From Whalleya microplaca (lineage: Eukaryota; Ascomycota; Sordariomycetes; Xylariales; Xylariaceae), in contig MU385780.1 of NCBI GenBank assembly GCA_022497155.1, positions 141,741 through 205,740 on the forward strand: 64,000 bases of DNA. The letters are read 5' to 3'. The notes under the pieces were generated by a model. That model was given only the letters and a program-made list of their open reading frames with translations. It had not been told where the DNA came from and searched no databases. The position numbers and the translations under genes are program-made. Shown here in pieces: positions 25,501 to 38,558 of the stretch (its first letter is position 1; every line of letters starts with the position of its first letter).

Positions 25501-28500
25501 GATAGAGATGATAGCTCCGTGGGGTTTCCCCGAAAGCCCTATGCTTTCAACCTCGAGCCCCAAGCCTTGCAGTGATGTTGAAATGCTCCTGGCAACGTCG
25601 CCCTCTGGTTGACGTGAGAGAAGGTAGATAGTCGGCTCTAGCTTCCATGTACTATCGGGAGAAGCGATAATGGTAACATTGGCCTGGAACGGCATCTCAT
25701 CGTCGAAGATGGAAGCCTCTGGAGACGAAAAGCCAGCAGCCAATAGTTCCTCGGCCCACCGCTGGGGTGATACATAGGGCTCTTGGCTTCTTCCGTCCTT
25801 GTCACCTAGCCACCACCCGGGGAGGAGTCCCACGATGAAATTGATCCACTTAACCGTCATGTACATTTCCTGGAGCAAGAGCTTTCCGTCCGGGCGCAGG
25901 AGCTTTCGAACATTGGACAGGGTTTCTCTGAGCTTGGGTGTAACATGGAGAACGTTGGCAGCGATAATGAGATCGAACGATCCAGGCTCAAAGCCTTGTT
26001 CTAGAGGATCCGAGGAGATGTCAAGCGTTTGGAATTGCATGCGGGCGCTATAGCGACTGAAACGTTCCTTCGCAGAAGGGAAGAAGCCAGGCGACATATC
26101 GGTATATGTATAGGAATAGAAGGTGTCAAGACCGCGGAGGACTACGTTGGTAGTGGCGCCAGTGCCAGCCCCGATCTCTAGGACGCGAAGATGTGGCTTA
26201 CGGTGACTCAGGAGACGGAGCCATGGCGCATAGTCCCAATGGTTTCCGAGACTATATATCTTGGCCAGTGCATCGTCCTGGCGGAGAGTCTCCAGCCCGT
26301 CTATACCGCCGAGCAAGATGCCCCTGAGGGTCTCATACACACGGTAGATAACTCCACCGATTGTGGCATATTCGGTTTCGAGGACAAGCTCGAGGTACTG
26401 CGGAATGCGGCAAGACCGTCCCTTGGGAGAAAGTTGAAGTAAGTCGCGTACCTCGTCGCCGCTGAGAAGTGGATACCCCTCCCTTTCGGCCTGCGCGACG
26501 TGTTCGGAAATCCATGTATGGTACTTGGCAAGGTGTAGTTGCGCAATCTGCGTCTCGATGCCTCTAAGCTCTTCCCGTGCAGAGATGCAACAGAGAAGAA
26601 CAAGCTTCTGCAGTCTGTAATATGCCTCTCGGACCTTTTTGTGAGAGTGGATCAATCGACCGGCATCTTGGAAGTCAATGTCTGGCTTCCACTTTATTCG
26701 GCCGCCAGCATGCTGATCCTTGGTTGGAACATCTCCGTCGTCTATGGGGGTTAGTTTGACATCCTTGAGCCGAAGCACAACGGCCTTAGAGGCATCGACG
26801 CCTGCACAATTACCTATGATGGCTCCATTTGGCATGACATCGGCCGCTGTTTCAATAGTGACGATGCCCTGGGGACTCTTGAAATAAGCCTCGCCGATGT
26901 AGGTTGGCACCGCCTTCCGGTGGAATGAGCGGGCCTGTCCTCGGGCGGCAGCTACCGACAAGAGTTGCATGCAAGCATCCGAGGTCGCGGGATGGAAGTA
27001 GTAAACTGCCCCATCCTCAGGCTCGGGCTTGGTGACAACATCGAGCCGTAGGTCTGCGACGGCAATGTTCTGTATGAGATGAGCAGAGATGCGGCCCAGC
27101 CCTTGGAACTGTGGACCATAGTTCAGGCCAACATCATGCATTGCCTTGTACCAATATGCCGGTTCAATCTCTCTAGAGAAATGAGCAATATGCCTGTTCT
27201 GTTCAGGAGGATAATCACCTCCTGCCCTGATGAGGCCAAAACAATGTTTGGTCCACGAATTTGACATTTCTTCATACGAAGAGATGGTAAACTCATACCA
27301 GCGTGAGTCAAGGGTGTTGGTCAGCTTGTGAGGGCGCATGCACAGGATGGTTTCCGTCGTTGCCGAGTTCAAGATTAGGGCCGAAGCGATTGTGATTTGG
27401 CGCAATGTGACGTCTTGCGCTCCAGAAAGCTGCCTCATAGCCTCGCCCGCCATGGCCAGATACCCTGTGCCTGGGAAGACCACGTCGCTAGCAATCTTAT
27501 GGTCACGGCACCAGGGAATGCTGTCGAGTCCTAGAAGATTCCGCCAGTTTGGCTCAATTTGGCTCGCCTCTACAACCCGGCTACCGAGGATTGGATGATG
27601 TGGAAAGCTGCGCCCTCGGTAGTCCCGTGAAACGCGGCTCTCGTACCAGTATTTTGTACCATGGTTCCACGGATAGCTAGGCAGGCTAGTAAGAACACGG
27701 CCGATGGGGTTGATAGAGTCAAACCGGATCCTTACCCCCTTGCAGAAGAGCTGGCCTGCCGTTTTGAGCAGAGCCTCGCTCTCGTCCTCGTGGCGTATCA
27801 GCGTGGGTATGTACGATGTCTCCTGTGCATTGACATGGCTAAGTATTTGACGTAATGGTCCCGAGAGCGCTGAATGCGGCCCGACCTCGACTAAGACGCT
27901 GTTAAAGTCTTGGAACTTGAGCATCCTTTGCACGCCCGTATTGAATAAGACCGGCGATTCGAGGTTGGAGCGCCAGTACCGAGCATCTAGTGCGCCGTCA
28001 TGGTGAACTACTTCACTGATCACCGTCGAGAAGAATGGTACCAGGGGGGCCTTGCTGGACAAATGGGGTGCGAGTTGACGCTCATAATCTTGGCCTAACT
28101 TTTTCATGTGTTCTGGGAGGTGAAATTAGCAGGAATAACACGGGATCTGATCTAGGTCTTCATACGAGAATGGTATGCTCTGTCAACTTGTAGACGCCTG
28201 CCATAAATGTCTGGATAATCGTGCTTGACGGTCTGAAGAACTCTCATGACCTTATCCTCGTCCCCGGACAAAGTCGTACTGGAAGGGCTGTTCTCACATG
28301 CGATTACAACACCATCGATAAGGTATGGTTGCATATCAACCGCACCGAGGCCGATAGCCGCCATGGCACCTGTTGTCTCCGTTGACTGCTTTGTGACCCT
28401 TCCACGGAGATAAGCACAGATGATGGCCTCGTGCATGGTTAGGGCGCCGCAGGTATAAGCCGCGGCGATTTCTCCACTCGAATGTCCGATGACAGCACCA

Positions 28501-30825
28501 GGCATGATGCCCCAGTCCCGGAGAAGATTGACTACCACGATCTGAATTGCAGTGCAGAGAGGCTGGGAGAATTCCGCCCTGTAGACTTGACTCGTGTCCT
28601 TGAACCGCACAAGTTCATCTGCTCACGGTCGTTAGATAACTGTAAATCTCAATCTGAGATGATTACATACCCGAGAGAGTCCAGCTTGGAGCAAGGTCCT
28701 GACCGAGCGTTGACAGGGCCTTTTCCATAAGGTGAAGGTCGTGGATGACCGCGGGGTATTCTGATAACAGCGTCAAACCCATTGTCGGCCACTGGGCTCC
28801 CTGGCCGGTGAAGATGAATGCGACGCTTGGTACGACCGCTTTGGTCTTCACCGGAGCCGAGAATGCGACGTCCTTTGCATCCGTTTTGTTGATCACAGCA
28901 AAGGTCCGGCAAGACAGGTGTTCGCGGCGCAACCCCAGCGTGTAGGCAGCATTGTCGAGTTCACCGGGGCGGCCAGTGATAAAATGGCTACAGTTTTCAG
29001 CTCCGCGGCGGGCTGACTCGATATCATAAGCAGTGAAGACTAGGAGGCGATTTTTGGTCGGAACGCCGATAGCCTTCGCCTGGATGCCGAAAGAGGCGGC
29101 GGAATCCAAGATGACGTGGGCATTGGCGCCGCCGACTCCAAACGAATTGACACTAGCACGCTCGTGGCGATCCTGTGGCCACGGAATCGCGTCGATGGGA
29201 ACGCGAAGGCCACCCTGTTCAAATGGAACTAAAGAGATATCAGCGTCCTGTTAGCTCTAGTGGAAGGTCGTCGGTTCATTACTATTAGGATTTGGCTGGT
29301 GGAACTTGATGTTCGGAGGGATCACTTTGTTCTCAAGTGCTAGAATGCACTTGAGAAGCGAAGTAAGCCCCGAGGCTCCTTCAGAATGGCCAAGGTTTGG
29401 CTAACGAAAGGGTCAGTCAGTATAGCGCATGTACTGAGAATCTATGGTAGGATACTTACCTTTACAGATCCGATATGCACGCCGCCCTTGTCGCCGAAGA
29501 TATTTGCCACCGCCCTCGCCTCATCAGGGTCACCACTTGCGGTGCCAGTGGCGTGGCACTCAAAGAATCCCGTCTTTCCCATCTCGTTCTCAAGACCAGC
29601 GGCACTATACGTGGCCCGAATCAGGGCTTCGTGGGCCTCGCTACTGGGCTTTGTCAGGCCAGGAGTCTTGCCATCACAGTTACTAGCAGTGGCGCGGATA
29701 ACCGCGCGGACTGGGTCTCCATCACGCAGGGCATCTTCCAGCCTCTTCACATAGATCATGCTAACCGCCTCTCCACGTGCATATCCGTCGGCACCAGCAT
29801 CAAAGGACCGTGATGAGGCGCCCTTGCTTAGTACGCCGACGCTGAACATAGTCTCAACCTCTTACTCATGAGATGTTGTTAGCATCAACATCAGGTCCTA
29901 TGGCATGGGAAGTTATATCTCACTAGAAGGATTCATGATTAGGTTGCTTCCTCCTACGAGAGCACTAGATATGTCGCCCGCTTGCAGAGCCTGGCAGGCT
30001 AAGTGGAGGCCATACAATGAGGCCGAACACCCGGTCCTCAGCACTAAGCTGCAGCTCTGTCAGTGAAATACCAAGTGCCGAACCAAATAAGAGCTACCTA
30101 CCTTGGCCCTTTCAAGTCGTACTCATAAGAAATTCTATTAGCTAGTACAAAATCCCCAGCGCCGGAAAGCTTGTAAAGATGAAGGTCCTGCCGATCGTAG
30201 TACTGGATATCGTTCCATTCTTCTCCGAACGAGCCGATGTATACTCCCACATCTTCACCACGCCAAGAAGTCTTTCCGGCGTTCTCAAAGCATTCCCTTT
30301 AATTCAATATCAAATTAGCAGCGGTAGAAATTTACAGAGAATGACTTACCGGGTAAGTTCCAAGAGAAGGCGTTGCTGTGGATCTACAATGCCCAGCTCC
30401 GATTGTGTCATAGAGAACGGGGCCGAGTCGAAGGCGGCAAGATCGATGTGGTCAAGCATGTATCCGTGCGTTTTCCAGTGAGGTGTATCCATGGACTCTG
30501 CACCTCTAGTACAGTCTCCATCATTGCCAGCAAGGGCGGCCGATGGAGCGGTATTGCCCTGAGGTCCATGGGTGGCATACCGTTGAGCCGGAATGCGGGC
30601 GCATGCATCACCCTTGTTGACCAGAAAGTCCCATAGTTGTTCAGCTGAACTGATACAACCGGGAAGGCGTGTGGCCATGCCGCAAATAGCCACGGGGACG
30701 GGCCGCTTATGTCTGTCGCCCGAGCTCGAGTCGCCGTTGGTCGTATAGAAGCTCGTTGTGGATACGCTCTGCATCTTTGAGATGGTTACGGGATCAACCA
30801 TCTTGTCTACAGACAGTTCAGTCAT
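22548..30825 (-). CDS. Highly reducing type I polyketide synthase (KS-AT-DH-MT-ER-KR-ACP), ten exons
   Basis: Iterative synthase of 2533 residues that would build a methylated, strongly reduced polyketide from malonyl-CoA. Exons: 30825-30350, 30296-30102, 30054-29924, 29860-29460, 29400-29283, 29228-28671, 28618-28166, 28112-24958, 24715-24161, 24107-22548; phases agree throughout. KS has the active Cys near residue 233 in RTGCSAS, AT has GHSSGE (Ser near 673), DH has His near 982 and Asp near 1156, MT has LEIGAGTG (about 1424-1431), ER has CGGIG (about 1935), KR has GGLGGLG (2143-2149) and Tyr near 2282, and ACP has LGIDSL with Ser near 2486. All catalytic residues I looked for are present. 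There is no thioesterase or other release domain, as is usual in this class. The exon 3/4 junction is the least certain. Confidence 0.95.
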
Positions 30826-32433
30826 GACGGCAAATATCGTAATCTAAGGATATATGGACAAAGGGTTGGTAGTAGGGGCGTACGCTAGAACAAGACCGAT
30901 ATATCAGTATACCGGGTCAAACTTCGGAACAATGTTAAAGAGCTTGGCACGATGCTGTTACCTCTCCACTTGGATCAAAAGATATTTGTGTATTCACATG
31001 TGAGAGAAATGATTCCGCCTGAGGACTATGCTTGGAATTCAGGATTGACTTTGAAGTCCTACGGCAAGCTGTACGAAGGACGAGACATATAGCCCGTGTT
31101 TTTCAGGGTATAAGAGGGTCATGTTAGCTTAATGATTTCTTTGGCTCATTATTCACGCCTATCTCCTCTAGGTCATCCTCGCCATTGCCGGCGGCCGCCT
31201 GTTAGCACTTCCAACGAAACTCACTGGAAATGAACTTCTCTATTCTCGCGAGTCCATCGTTACTATCACATATCTAGCCCGCCGCACGATTGCAGCAGAT
31301 GATCCATCCCTTTCCCGAACAGAGACTAGAGTCCTGCTAGGGTAGTAGTAATATTGTCTTACATCTCGGCGAGGGAACAATATGCTAGTGTGTCCCCGCA
31401 AACTGCACCTGTTGCCGCAGCCGCGCTTGAAGATAGAACTGCAAAGTCTCACAAACAATCGGTTCCTGGAAGTGGATTGGACACCGTCGGTGTGCCTCGT
31501 TTGACTCATCCAAGTAGCTTCTGAGTGAGTTGGTGCTTGCTGCAGGAATGCTCTCCGCGGTTGCATCCAAGGTATAGGCATGCATTCTTACAAGGCAAGG
31601 CTAGATCTACGAGTACATCACCAAGTGCCTGTTTCTCCTAGCTAACCATGGGAAGAAGTACAGCGAGGCACAGCAACTAATTGCCTTGGATAGGCCTGTC
31701 AGCACTGCGGGTGGCTAGAATACGAAGAGAAAACCAGCCAGACATACCAACATGGGGGGTTACATGGACATACATTCTAACCCGATCCAGCATAACCCTA
31801 ACCAGGGGCACATTGCCCGATGGGGATCCAACAGAATTCATCATTTGATCATGCAGTGAGAAGTAACCGAAAAACCTAATCAAGTTAACCATCCGTTCCG
31901 AGTCATCGTCTCTAGCAAGGCTCTCACCGTTAAAACATGCCCGTACCGGTTGGCGCCATGGCTTGTACGGTTAAACACTTTCATATGGGAAATATGAGCC
32001 AAGGTGCATGTTGGGAGATCAAGTGTTTTCAGGCTTTCGGTTAATCAATATAATACTCAAGTAATATGTATATGTTCCTGAACTAAATGCCCCGTGTTTA
32101 TGGTTTCAGTAATAATAGGAGTGACTTTATACAACAAGTTAAAACAAAACAATATACAACTATCTTAATTAGATGTAACAAATATGCTGCCCACACCACG
32201 ACTATATTATAGATGTTGAAATACAGGGTTAATGAGACCTGATTGACTTCAGATTCAGCTGTTATAACGTGCCGGGTGGCCTATCATATACACAATGATA
32301 CTTTTCGTACCTGGTGCTATACTAGTTCTTGACCCTCGATCCAACAATAGATACAAGCGGTACTAGGGCAACTAGAGACATGAGGAACGTACGCGAAATC
32401 AAATCACTCTCGGGAATCGACTAGACAATCACA
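30826..32433. other. Upstream region of the synthase and 3' region of the P450, no supported gene
   Basis: About 1.6 kb. It must contain the synthase promoter (nearest 30826) and the P450 3' end (nearest 32433). The minus-strand frame 31240-31581 and an overlapping one at 31385-31585 have protein-like composition but no family I recognise; they may be a gene remnant. No reductase-like (flavodoxin or FAD/NADPH) sequence was seen downstream of the P450. Confidence 0.5.
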
Positions 32434-33885
32434 TCACTCTTTGGTCCCCGCGCTTGTGGGGATGAACAAGTCTCGATGTAGTGATAAGATGTCGAATTGG
32501 GGTCGCAAGCGGGCGTAGATAAATAAGTCCTTTGGCTTACGGTTGAGGCTTGGCTGGTATTGCAGCTTATGGTCGGGATCCACTAGTGAAAAGTCGAACC
32601 TCTGAAACAGGACGGCAACGGCCACAGTAGCCTCTTGAATAGCGAAGTCATTCCCGATGCAACTCCGCGGTGTGTTCCCGAACGGCTTAAAGGCGTTCTT
32701 AGGAAGGTTAGTGAGATTCTCCTCTGTCATCCTCTCGGGCCGGAACTCGCCGGCGTCGTCACCAAAGACGGCTGGGTCCCGGTGTAGCACAGGGATAAAG
32801 ACCAGGGCCGTCTGACCGCGACGTATCTCGTACCGTTTCCCTATAATTACTGGAGCATCGTCATCAACCAGAGGCGTCACGCCAATCATCTGTGCGGGCG
32901 GTTCAAGGCGCAACGTCTCGAGTAAGCAGGCCTTGACATATGGCAGTGCGCTGAGATGATCGACCGTCATGGCTCCGCCCCCTAGCACGCGATCGATCTC
33001 CTCCTGAACTTTGGCATAGGCGTCCGGATTGCGGATAAGGTGGAAGATGAGAAACGAAAGTAGGCCCGCTGTGGTGTCATGGCCCGCAAACAAGAAGGTT
33101 ATCATGTTGTCAATGATCATCGAGTCGGTGAGCTGCTTGCCTGTGACAGGATCTCGACGGTGCAACATGGCAGTGAAGACATCCTGCCTATCAAGGGACG
33201 AGTCCCTTTCAACCCGACGGCGGCGGGCAAGTATTTCTGCGCAGAAATTACGAACGAAGTCACTGTTCTCGTCGAACTGGCGGTTGGCCGTCCATTGCAT
33301 CCACGTAAACCATGCCGGCCGATTCGAACGCCGTTGTATCTCGGAAAATATGGCGCCGAAGCGCCGTACAAACGGGTGGAATTCGTCGTGGTAAAACGAA
33401 TTAAAGCGTGTGTCCATAGCAGTCAGGGCGATAGTGTCTAGAGTCAGACGCGTAAAGTCGGCCGAGACGTCGATCGGGTTTTCTGGCCCATGCCGTGCCC
33501 ACTTCAAAACCAGTTGTGACGTGATGTCGAGCATCTCGTCAAACATGTTCTTCACAGATGCTGGTGTGAAGGCTGGGTTCATCGTTCGGCGGGCCTGACC
33601 CCAGCTTTCCTGGGCGGAGTCGGCCGTGAAGAGCCCATAGGGGAGTACCTTAGCCAGGGCCCCTATCGCGCCCATGATGTGTTTGGCGAACTCCTTGCGC
33701 GAGCACACTTCATTGACCAACTCCTGGGAACCAAGAAAGATTCTGTCCGTGCCTCCAAGGCGGAGCTTGAAGATCGGGCCCCATTCTTTGTTCAAGGCCG
33801 TGAAGCTCTGAATTGTGTTGTTGAGGTCGATGTCTAGTAGGTTGCCGATGAGCGGCCAGCTTGGCGGTCCTGGGATCGGCTCCAT
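32434..33885 (-). CDS. Cytochrome P450, CYP505/P450-BM3-type haem domain without fused reductase
   Basis: Single-exon, 483-residue monooxygenase. It starts MEPIPGPPSWPLIGN with no membrane anchor, as in the self-sufficient CYP505 (P450foxy/BM3-like) enzymes. The N-terminal and middle segments (GLFTADS, RRTMNPAF, SVKNMFDEM, QLVLKWARHG) also follow that family. The I-helix has FAGHDTTAG, the K-helix ETLR, and the haem loop FGNTPRSCIGNDFA supplies the thiolate Cys. CYP505 proteins usually continue into a linker and a ~600-residue reductase; this one stops ~20 residues after the haem domain. It is probably a tailoring oxidase of the adjacent polyketide and would need a separate reductase. It diverges from the MFS gene at 34481. 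Confidence 0.93.
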   Translation of the reverse strand: MEPIPGPPSWPLIGNLLDIDLNNTIQSFTALNKEWGPIFKLRLGGTDRIFLGSQELVNEVCSRKEFAKHIMGAIGALAKVLPYGLFTADSAQESWGQARRTMNPAFTPASVKNMFDEMLDITSQLVLKWARHGPENPIDVSADFTRLTLDTIALTAMDTRFNSFYHDEFHPFVRRFGAIFSEIQRRSNRPAWFTWMQWTANRQFDENSDFVRNFCAEILARRRRVERDSSLDRQDVFTAMLHRRDPVTGKQLTDSMIIDNMITFLFAGHDTTAGLLSFLIFHLIRNPDAYAKVQEEIDRVLGGGAMTVDHLSALPYVKACLLETLRLEPPAQMIGVTPLVDDDAPVIIGKRYEIRRGQTALVFIPVLHRDPAVFGDDAGEFRPERMTEENLTNLPKNAFKPFGNTPRSCIGNDFAIQEATVAVAVLFQRFDFSLVDPDHKLQYQPSLNRKPKDLFIYARLRPQFDILSLHRDLFIPTSAGTKE

Positions 33886-34480
33886 GTTGGATGGCCCGGG
33901 ACAGAGTGATCATTGATTAAGAAGAATCAGAGAACAAGAAAAGTGGTATAAGTAAAACAGATGTAGTGAAGCCTCTAGTGCTCGTAGCAAGAGTAGTCGT
34001 GAGAGGATCGTAGTGAAAACTGAACAAGGGGGCTAGCTATGTAGAAGGGAAGTAAAATGAAATGGTCTGGGGAGATATTCGGAGAAGGGCCTGGGCCGTG
34101 AATGAAAGCCAACTGGGGCGGCTGAAAACTACATGCCACCCTGCTGTGCGACCTGTGATGTGTAACGGAACCATGAAAGTAACCGTACCTATGATGCGAC
34201 GCTTGGTAAGTGGGGGACATGCAGCCTGCCATCCATGGATTATATACGTGCATATCCCCCATGCTGCATATTAGTCGTGCCCTGTATACATTTTTCAAGG
34301 CTAATACAATGTTAATGCTGGGTACGTCGACTCAATTCTCTTCAGTTAAATATTTATCTTAAGCAATGTACCTTTTCGGCAATCAAACCTTTTTACAATC
34401 GTGGATATCATAACTTATTTGTTTGCTTTCTTGAATCTTTAGTCGCATACAAGGCCAAGGCAACCAAAAGAGAAGACGCC
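33886..34480. promoter_or_regulatory. Divergent promoter between P450 and second MFS gene
   Basis: 595 bp shared by two genes transcribed away from each other, which suggests co-regulation of oxidation and export. I did not find the 12-mer seen upstream of the regulator here; only scattered CGG triplets are present, for example near 34079. Confidence 0.5.
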
Positions 34481-36221
34481 ATGTCGAATAGTTCCAGGAA
34501 TGATCACTCGACCAGAGACCAGACTGAGAAGCCGGAAACGAATCTAGCTGAGCCGGTTTCCGTCCCAGCCCCTGAAAATGAAAATGATTTCAAGGCGGGA
34601 AGAAGGGAGCTTCTGATCCTTGGGACAATGGCTGCACTTAATGTCATTCTTGCTCTAGATGCCACGGTCCTCCCCCCTGCACTACCAGTAAGCACATTTA
34701 CTTCCCAAGTAACAAGGCTTGCAAGTGGACTAATGGGCAAACCAGACACTATCAAAAGATCTTCACGGCACGGCTATCGAGACTTTTTGGGTTGGAAGTT
34801 CATATCTGTTAGCCAATGCCGTCTTTGTTCTATTCCTCGGGTCCGTATCTGACCTCTTCGGCCGGCAGGCGGTGCTTCTCTTTTCCGTCACCATGTTTAC
34901 CGCAGGAACGATTATTTCATGCCTTGCGAACAACTTCACCGAGCTGCTGTGTGGGCGAACCATACAGGGTATGGGCGGGGGAGGAATCTACACACTCTCA
35001 TACATCGTTGTGTCCGATATAATTCCCCTCCGTCAGCGACCTAAGTACCTGTCACTCATCGTGGGTGGCTGGGCGCTCGGCACCGTCATCGGTCCGCTCA
35101 CGGGCGGACTCGTTGCTGAGCATGCACAGTGGCAGTGGATCTTCTACATCAACTTCCCCTTCTGCGCCCTCGGCTTCCTAGCCGTGCCGTTTGCCTTCCG
35201 AAACCTGAAGCTGCAGAACCAGCCGCCCTTACTAACCGCTTTGCTTCGGGTTGACTGGCTGGGTAGTACTCTATTCATCGCTGGTACTTCGAGCTTCCTA
35301 ATCGGCCTGACATGGGGCGGCGTCCAGTATAGTTGGAGCTCGTACCAGACGTGGGTACCCATCTTTCTTGGCGGGCTTGCCATGATCTTCTCGCTTGTAT
35401 ACGAAGGCTATATCCCGGCTGTACCCTTCATGCACCTGTCAGTGTGGACAAATGTGTCGGCGTGTCTGACCTTTCTGTTGACCATATTTGGAGGATTTGA
35501 ACTCTACACGCACCTTTACTACCTCCCGTTTTACATGATCTCAGTCAAAGGCCTGAGCACCACTCTCACAGGTGTCTACATCATGGCAACAACGCTGCTC
35601 GTGGTCCCCATCAGTGTAGTTTCAGGACGATTGATGACCCGCTTCGGCTCGTTCCTGTGGTCGATCCGGCTTGGATTTGCCTGCCTTGTTGTATCCAACG
35701 GCGTCCTACTCCTAACTAACCAGCACCGCAGCCTCGTTGTGCATCTATTTCTAATATTGACCATCTCCGTTGGCCATGGTCTTATCGTGCTATCGCTTAG
35801 TATAGCTACGCAAGCCATTGCGCCTACGCGCGACATAGCGTATGCCGTGTCCATGTTCACATTTGTGCGCCAGTTCGGCATCTGTTTGGGTGTGGCCGTC
35901 GGAGGCACTGTCTTCGATAACATACTGCTGCACGCACTCGTGAGGGCTGGAATCCCGTACGGCGAGGCGCTGGCTATTACGCACAATGCGGAGACCTTCT
36001 CTGGCTCGCTAACCATCATGCCAGATGGAGCTCAGAAGACGTCCTTACTAGATGCCTTTGTTGAAGGTTTCCATGGTATATTCTACCTCTTGATAGCCTT
36101 GGCTGCTTTGTCGCTTTTTTTGTCTTTATTTGTCAAGCACCATGACATGAACAAGCAGTTAGAATCGGAGCACCAGCTACAAGAGAATTCCCCAAGAACT
36201 CAACATAATGGTTTTGCATAG
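34481..36221 (+). CDS. DHA2-type MFS exporter (intact), two exons
   Basis: Predicted 560-residue proton-driven efflux pump with about 14 membrane helices. Exons are 34481-34687 and 34746-36221; the 58-bp intron joins ALP|TLSKDLHG in phase 0 and restores the first helix pair and loop. Family motifs include ALDATVLPPALP in helix 1, SDLFGRQ in the helix 2-3 loop, GRTIQGMGGGG in helix 4 and GWALGTVIGPLTGG with WQWIFYINFP in helix 5, followed by complete C-terminal helices and a hydrophilic tail. With the first exporter broken at 13480, this is the only intact DHA2-type pump in the cluster and is the likely route of product export or self-protection. Confidence 0.93.
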
Positions 36222-38558
36222 GGGCACGTATCGGGGTTATACAACTGCTGTCTTCTCAGATATTACCCCACGAAGCCGGTCTCAGTACTTGCCACCGATG
36301 AAACTGATTTAATACATTCCCACGTTCTCACACAAACTTAGACCCAGGCTACCTCGATCTTTAAGATTTTTTGAACCTATCATACGAGGTTTCGTTAATT
36401 GAAACGTCTGTTTAAGATTGAGATCTTTATTCCTGGTTTTTCTTGGTTGTTTTCATTTCGTGTTATTTAGTTTTGGTTTCATGTGTAAACGTAGAATAGT
36501 TTACTTGAAATGAACACATTCAGCTATTATCGCGCGTATCTTCTAAAATTCCTTTACCGTATATGCTTCCTACTGTAAATAAAACTTGCTTTTCACTGAT
36601 ATATATAGCATTGGGACACATTCTTCTCACTACTATCTTATTATCCTTTACTCGTAATCGAGTCTACATTCTGTTCCGTACTGCAAGCCTTTCTTGTTTG
36701 GAAACCTCTCTACCAGCAAACAAGGCTTACGATATGAATATTTCTCAGGAAAGCATCGCGACCAGAGCAAAGAAAACGATGGCTGACAAATGCATCTCGA
36801 CACAGTTGGTGGTCCAATGCTGAGTACCACCATGATGCAACATAGTGCTTACGCGTAGGTATGATCCTTATAAAATTCATGCATAAGTAGAATAAATGGA
36901 AGGATGCCGAGACTTGTTGGTGTAAGACCTTATGATTTGCATATATCGTCATCGTGAGCTGCTCAAGTCATGTAAGCGAGGTATTCCTATGCCTTCCCTG
37001 TCACTTCATTTAGTCTGGGATTGGGAGAAACACTCGGCGTGGATGTGGAGGAGGTGGCAACCATCCACAGAGAGAGACTATTAGTAAAAAGTAGGTTACA
37101 AGTCGTAGAAACGGGAGTTTGGCACCATGCAACATTTTAGACCTGCCAATCATTTGAAGAACCATGCCACAGCTTTGCATATCTGCATCCAGGACCTATT
37201 ATGAGGGGTTGGCTAATCAGATAGCTGCATTTCTTATGCAGACTTTTATCACATTCCGAACTGCTACGCTATCAACCAACATGCATTACACTACTACATC
37301 TCCCTTCTAATGTCTACTACATCATCAACCAACCTGCATTCCACCATTACATCCTTCTCGCTCTGAGTCGAGACTGGTAAGGGCAATAGTCCATTGCATA
37401 TACCTGCATCCATGGTGAGCTACTACGCGAGGTCCATATATTTATTTTAAGGTTTCTCTTGTATGTATCCAACAGGCAAACCGCAGCACAGAGACATTCC
37501 GGCCAAAATATCCCAGCAAATTTATATTGCGCTGCCTCTCGAGAGCACGACTGGACTCAAGCCCATAATGAAGATGACAGTGACGCATATTGCAGGGAAC
37601 ATTATAGTGCAACAGCTACCTGTACATTGCGCTAGATGAGATCTGCTAGGTACAGATTTAAGAGGATTTGCCTAGATCACCCCATATAGCCTATCATTTC
37701 ACCCTATCACATGATCTAACTGTCTTCGGCTGATTTTTAGAGCAAAAGGGCGTCTGCAAGCCTTCTTCTGGAAGAGCTGAGGTCCCACTATTACTGGTGA
37801 GACATATCCCCTGGAGATATTTTCATCGTTCTAGATATATATTCAAATGACTATTTCAGCCAGGAGGGAGTCCGATATAGGCCATTGGAGTCGGATGGCT
37901 CTTTCCTCAGATCGCCTCATTAGCTGGGGGCCTTTCCTCTTCCTGTTCCAGAGTCTGCCGACCACACCGTATGCTGATGTTACAGGGTCAAAATGCTAAC
38001 GCACCGCGCCGAGCCTAGACAATATTATAACGCCGAGCCAGAAACAGATAATAGATTATTCAGACGGAGCAAGTACTTCTGGCTGCAATGTTATGACTTG
38101 GCTTGCATAGTATTATAGTCCTCGACAGGGCTGAACCAACACCCCGTGCCTAGCGCCAGGTACTGTAACCCTCCCAAAGCCTCGTGTAGATAGGCTTGTC
38201 AACAACGGCATCAATCTTTAGCCTCAGACTCTGGGTAGCACTGCGATATTTGTTTCATATATATTCTCCTAGATGTTTATAATGCAACGTTCATAATTCT
38301 ACATATTTCTACATCTACTAATATATACATGTTGTTAGACATTATATAACACAGGGCATAGTTTTGTGTTGCAATATTTATTTATGCTTCCTGCACTTCC
38401 TCGGTCACTTGACTACCTCGTCTTCTCTGTTATACCCTTGTGACCGCTGCGTTAGAAGCTCACGGCAGAGCATTTCTACTGTTGAAATCTCTTGATCTAG
38501 ACTTACACCTACGAAACTCTGGTCAGTCTATCAGTCTAAGCCCTCCCTACCGCCTACC
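36222..38558. other. Intergenic stretch without a gene; contains an imperfect direct repeat
   Basis: About 2.3 kb between the exporter and the receptor gene, moderately AT-rich, not RIP-like. Open frames here (36563-36823 plus, 36710-36952 minus) lack family features. Two imperfect copies of a ~36-bp sequence beginning ATCAACCAAC lie at 37271-37307 and 37324-37357. I see no inverted repeats or coding remnants. Confidence 0.5.

Noticed and set aside
30042..30060. Loss of the KS active site, because the usual DTACSSS motif is absent
   Set aside because: The motif reads RTGCSAS, a variant seen in fungal HR-PKS; the catalytic cysteine is present once the intron is removed.
31240..31585. Overlapping minus-strand frames upstream of the synthase as a cluster gene
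   Set aside because: Protein-like composition but no recognisable family, start context or splice partners; left as intergenic with a possible remnant.
37271..37357. Imperfect direct repeat as a possible CRISPR-like or regulatory array
   Set aside because: Only two diverged copies with a short spacer in a eukaryotic intergenic region; noted as a simple repeat.
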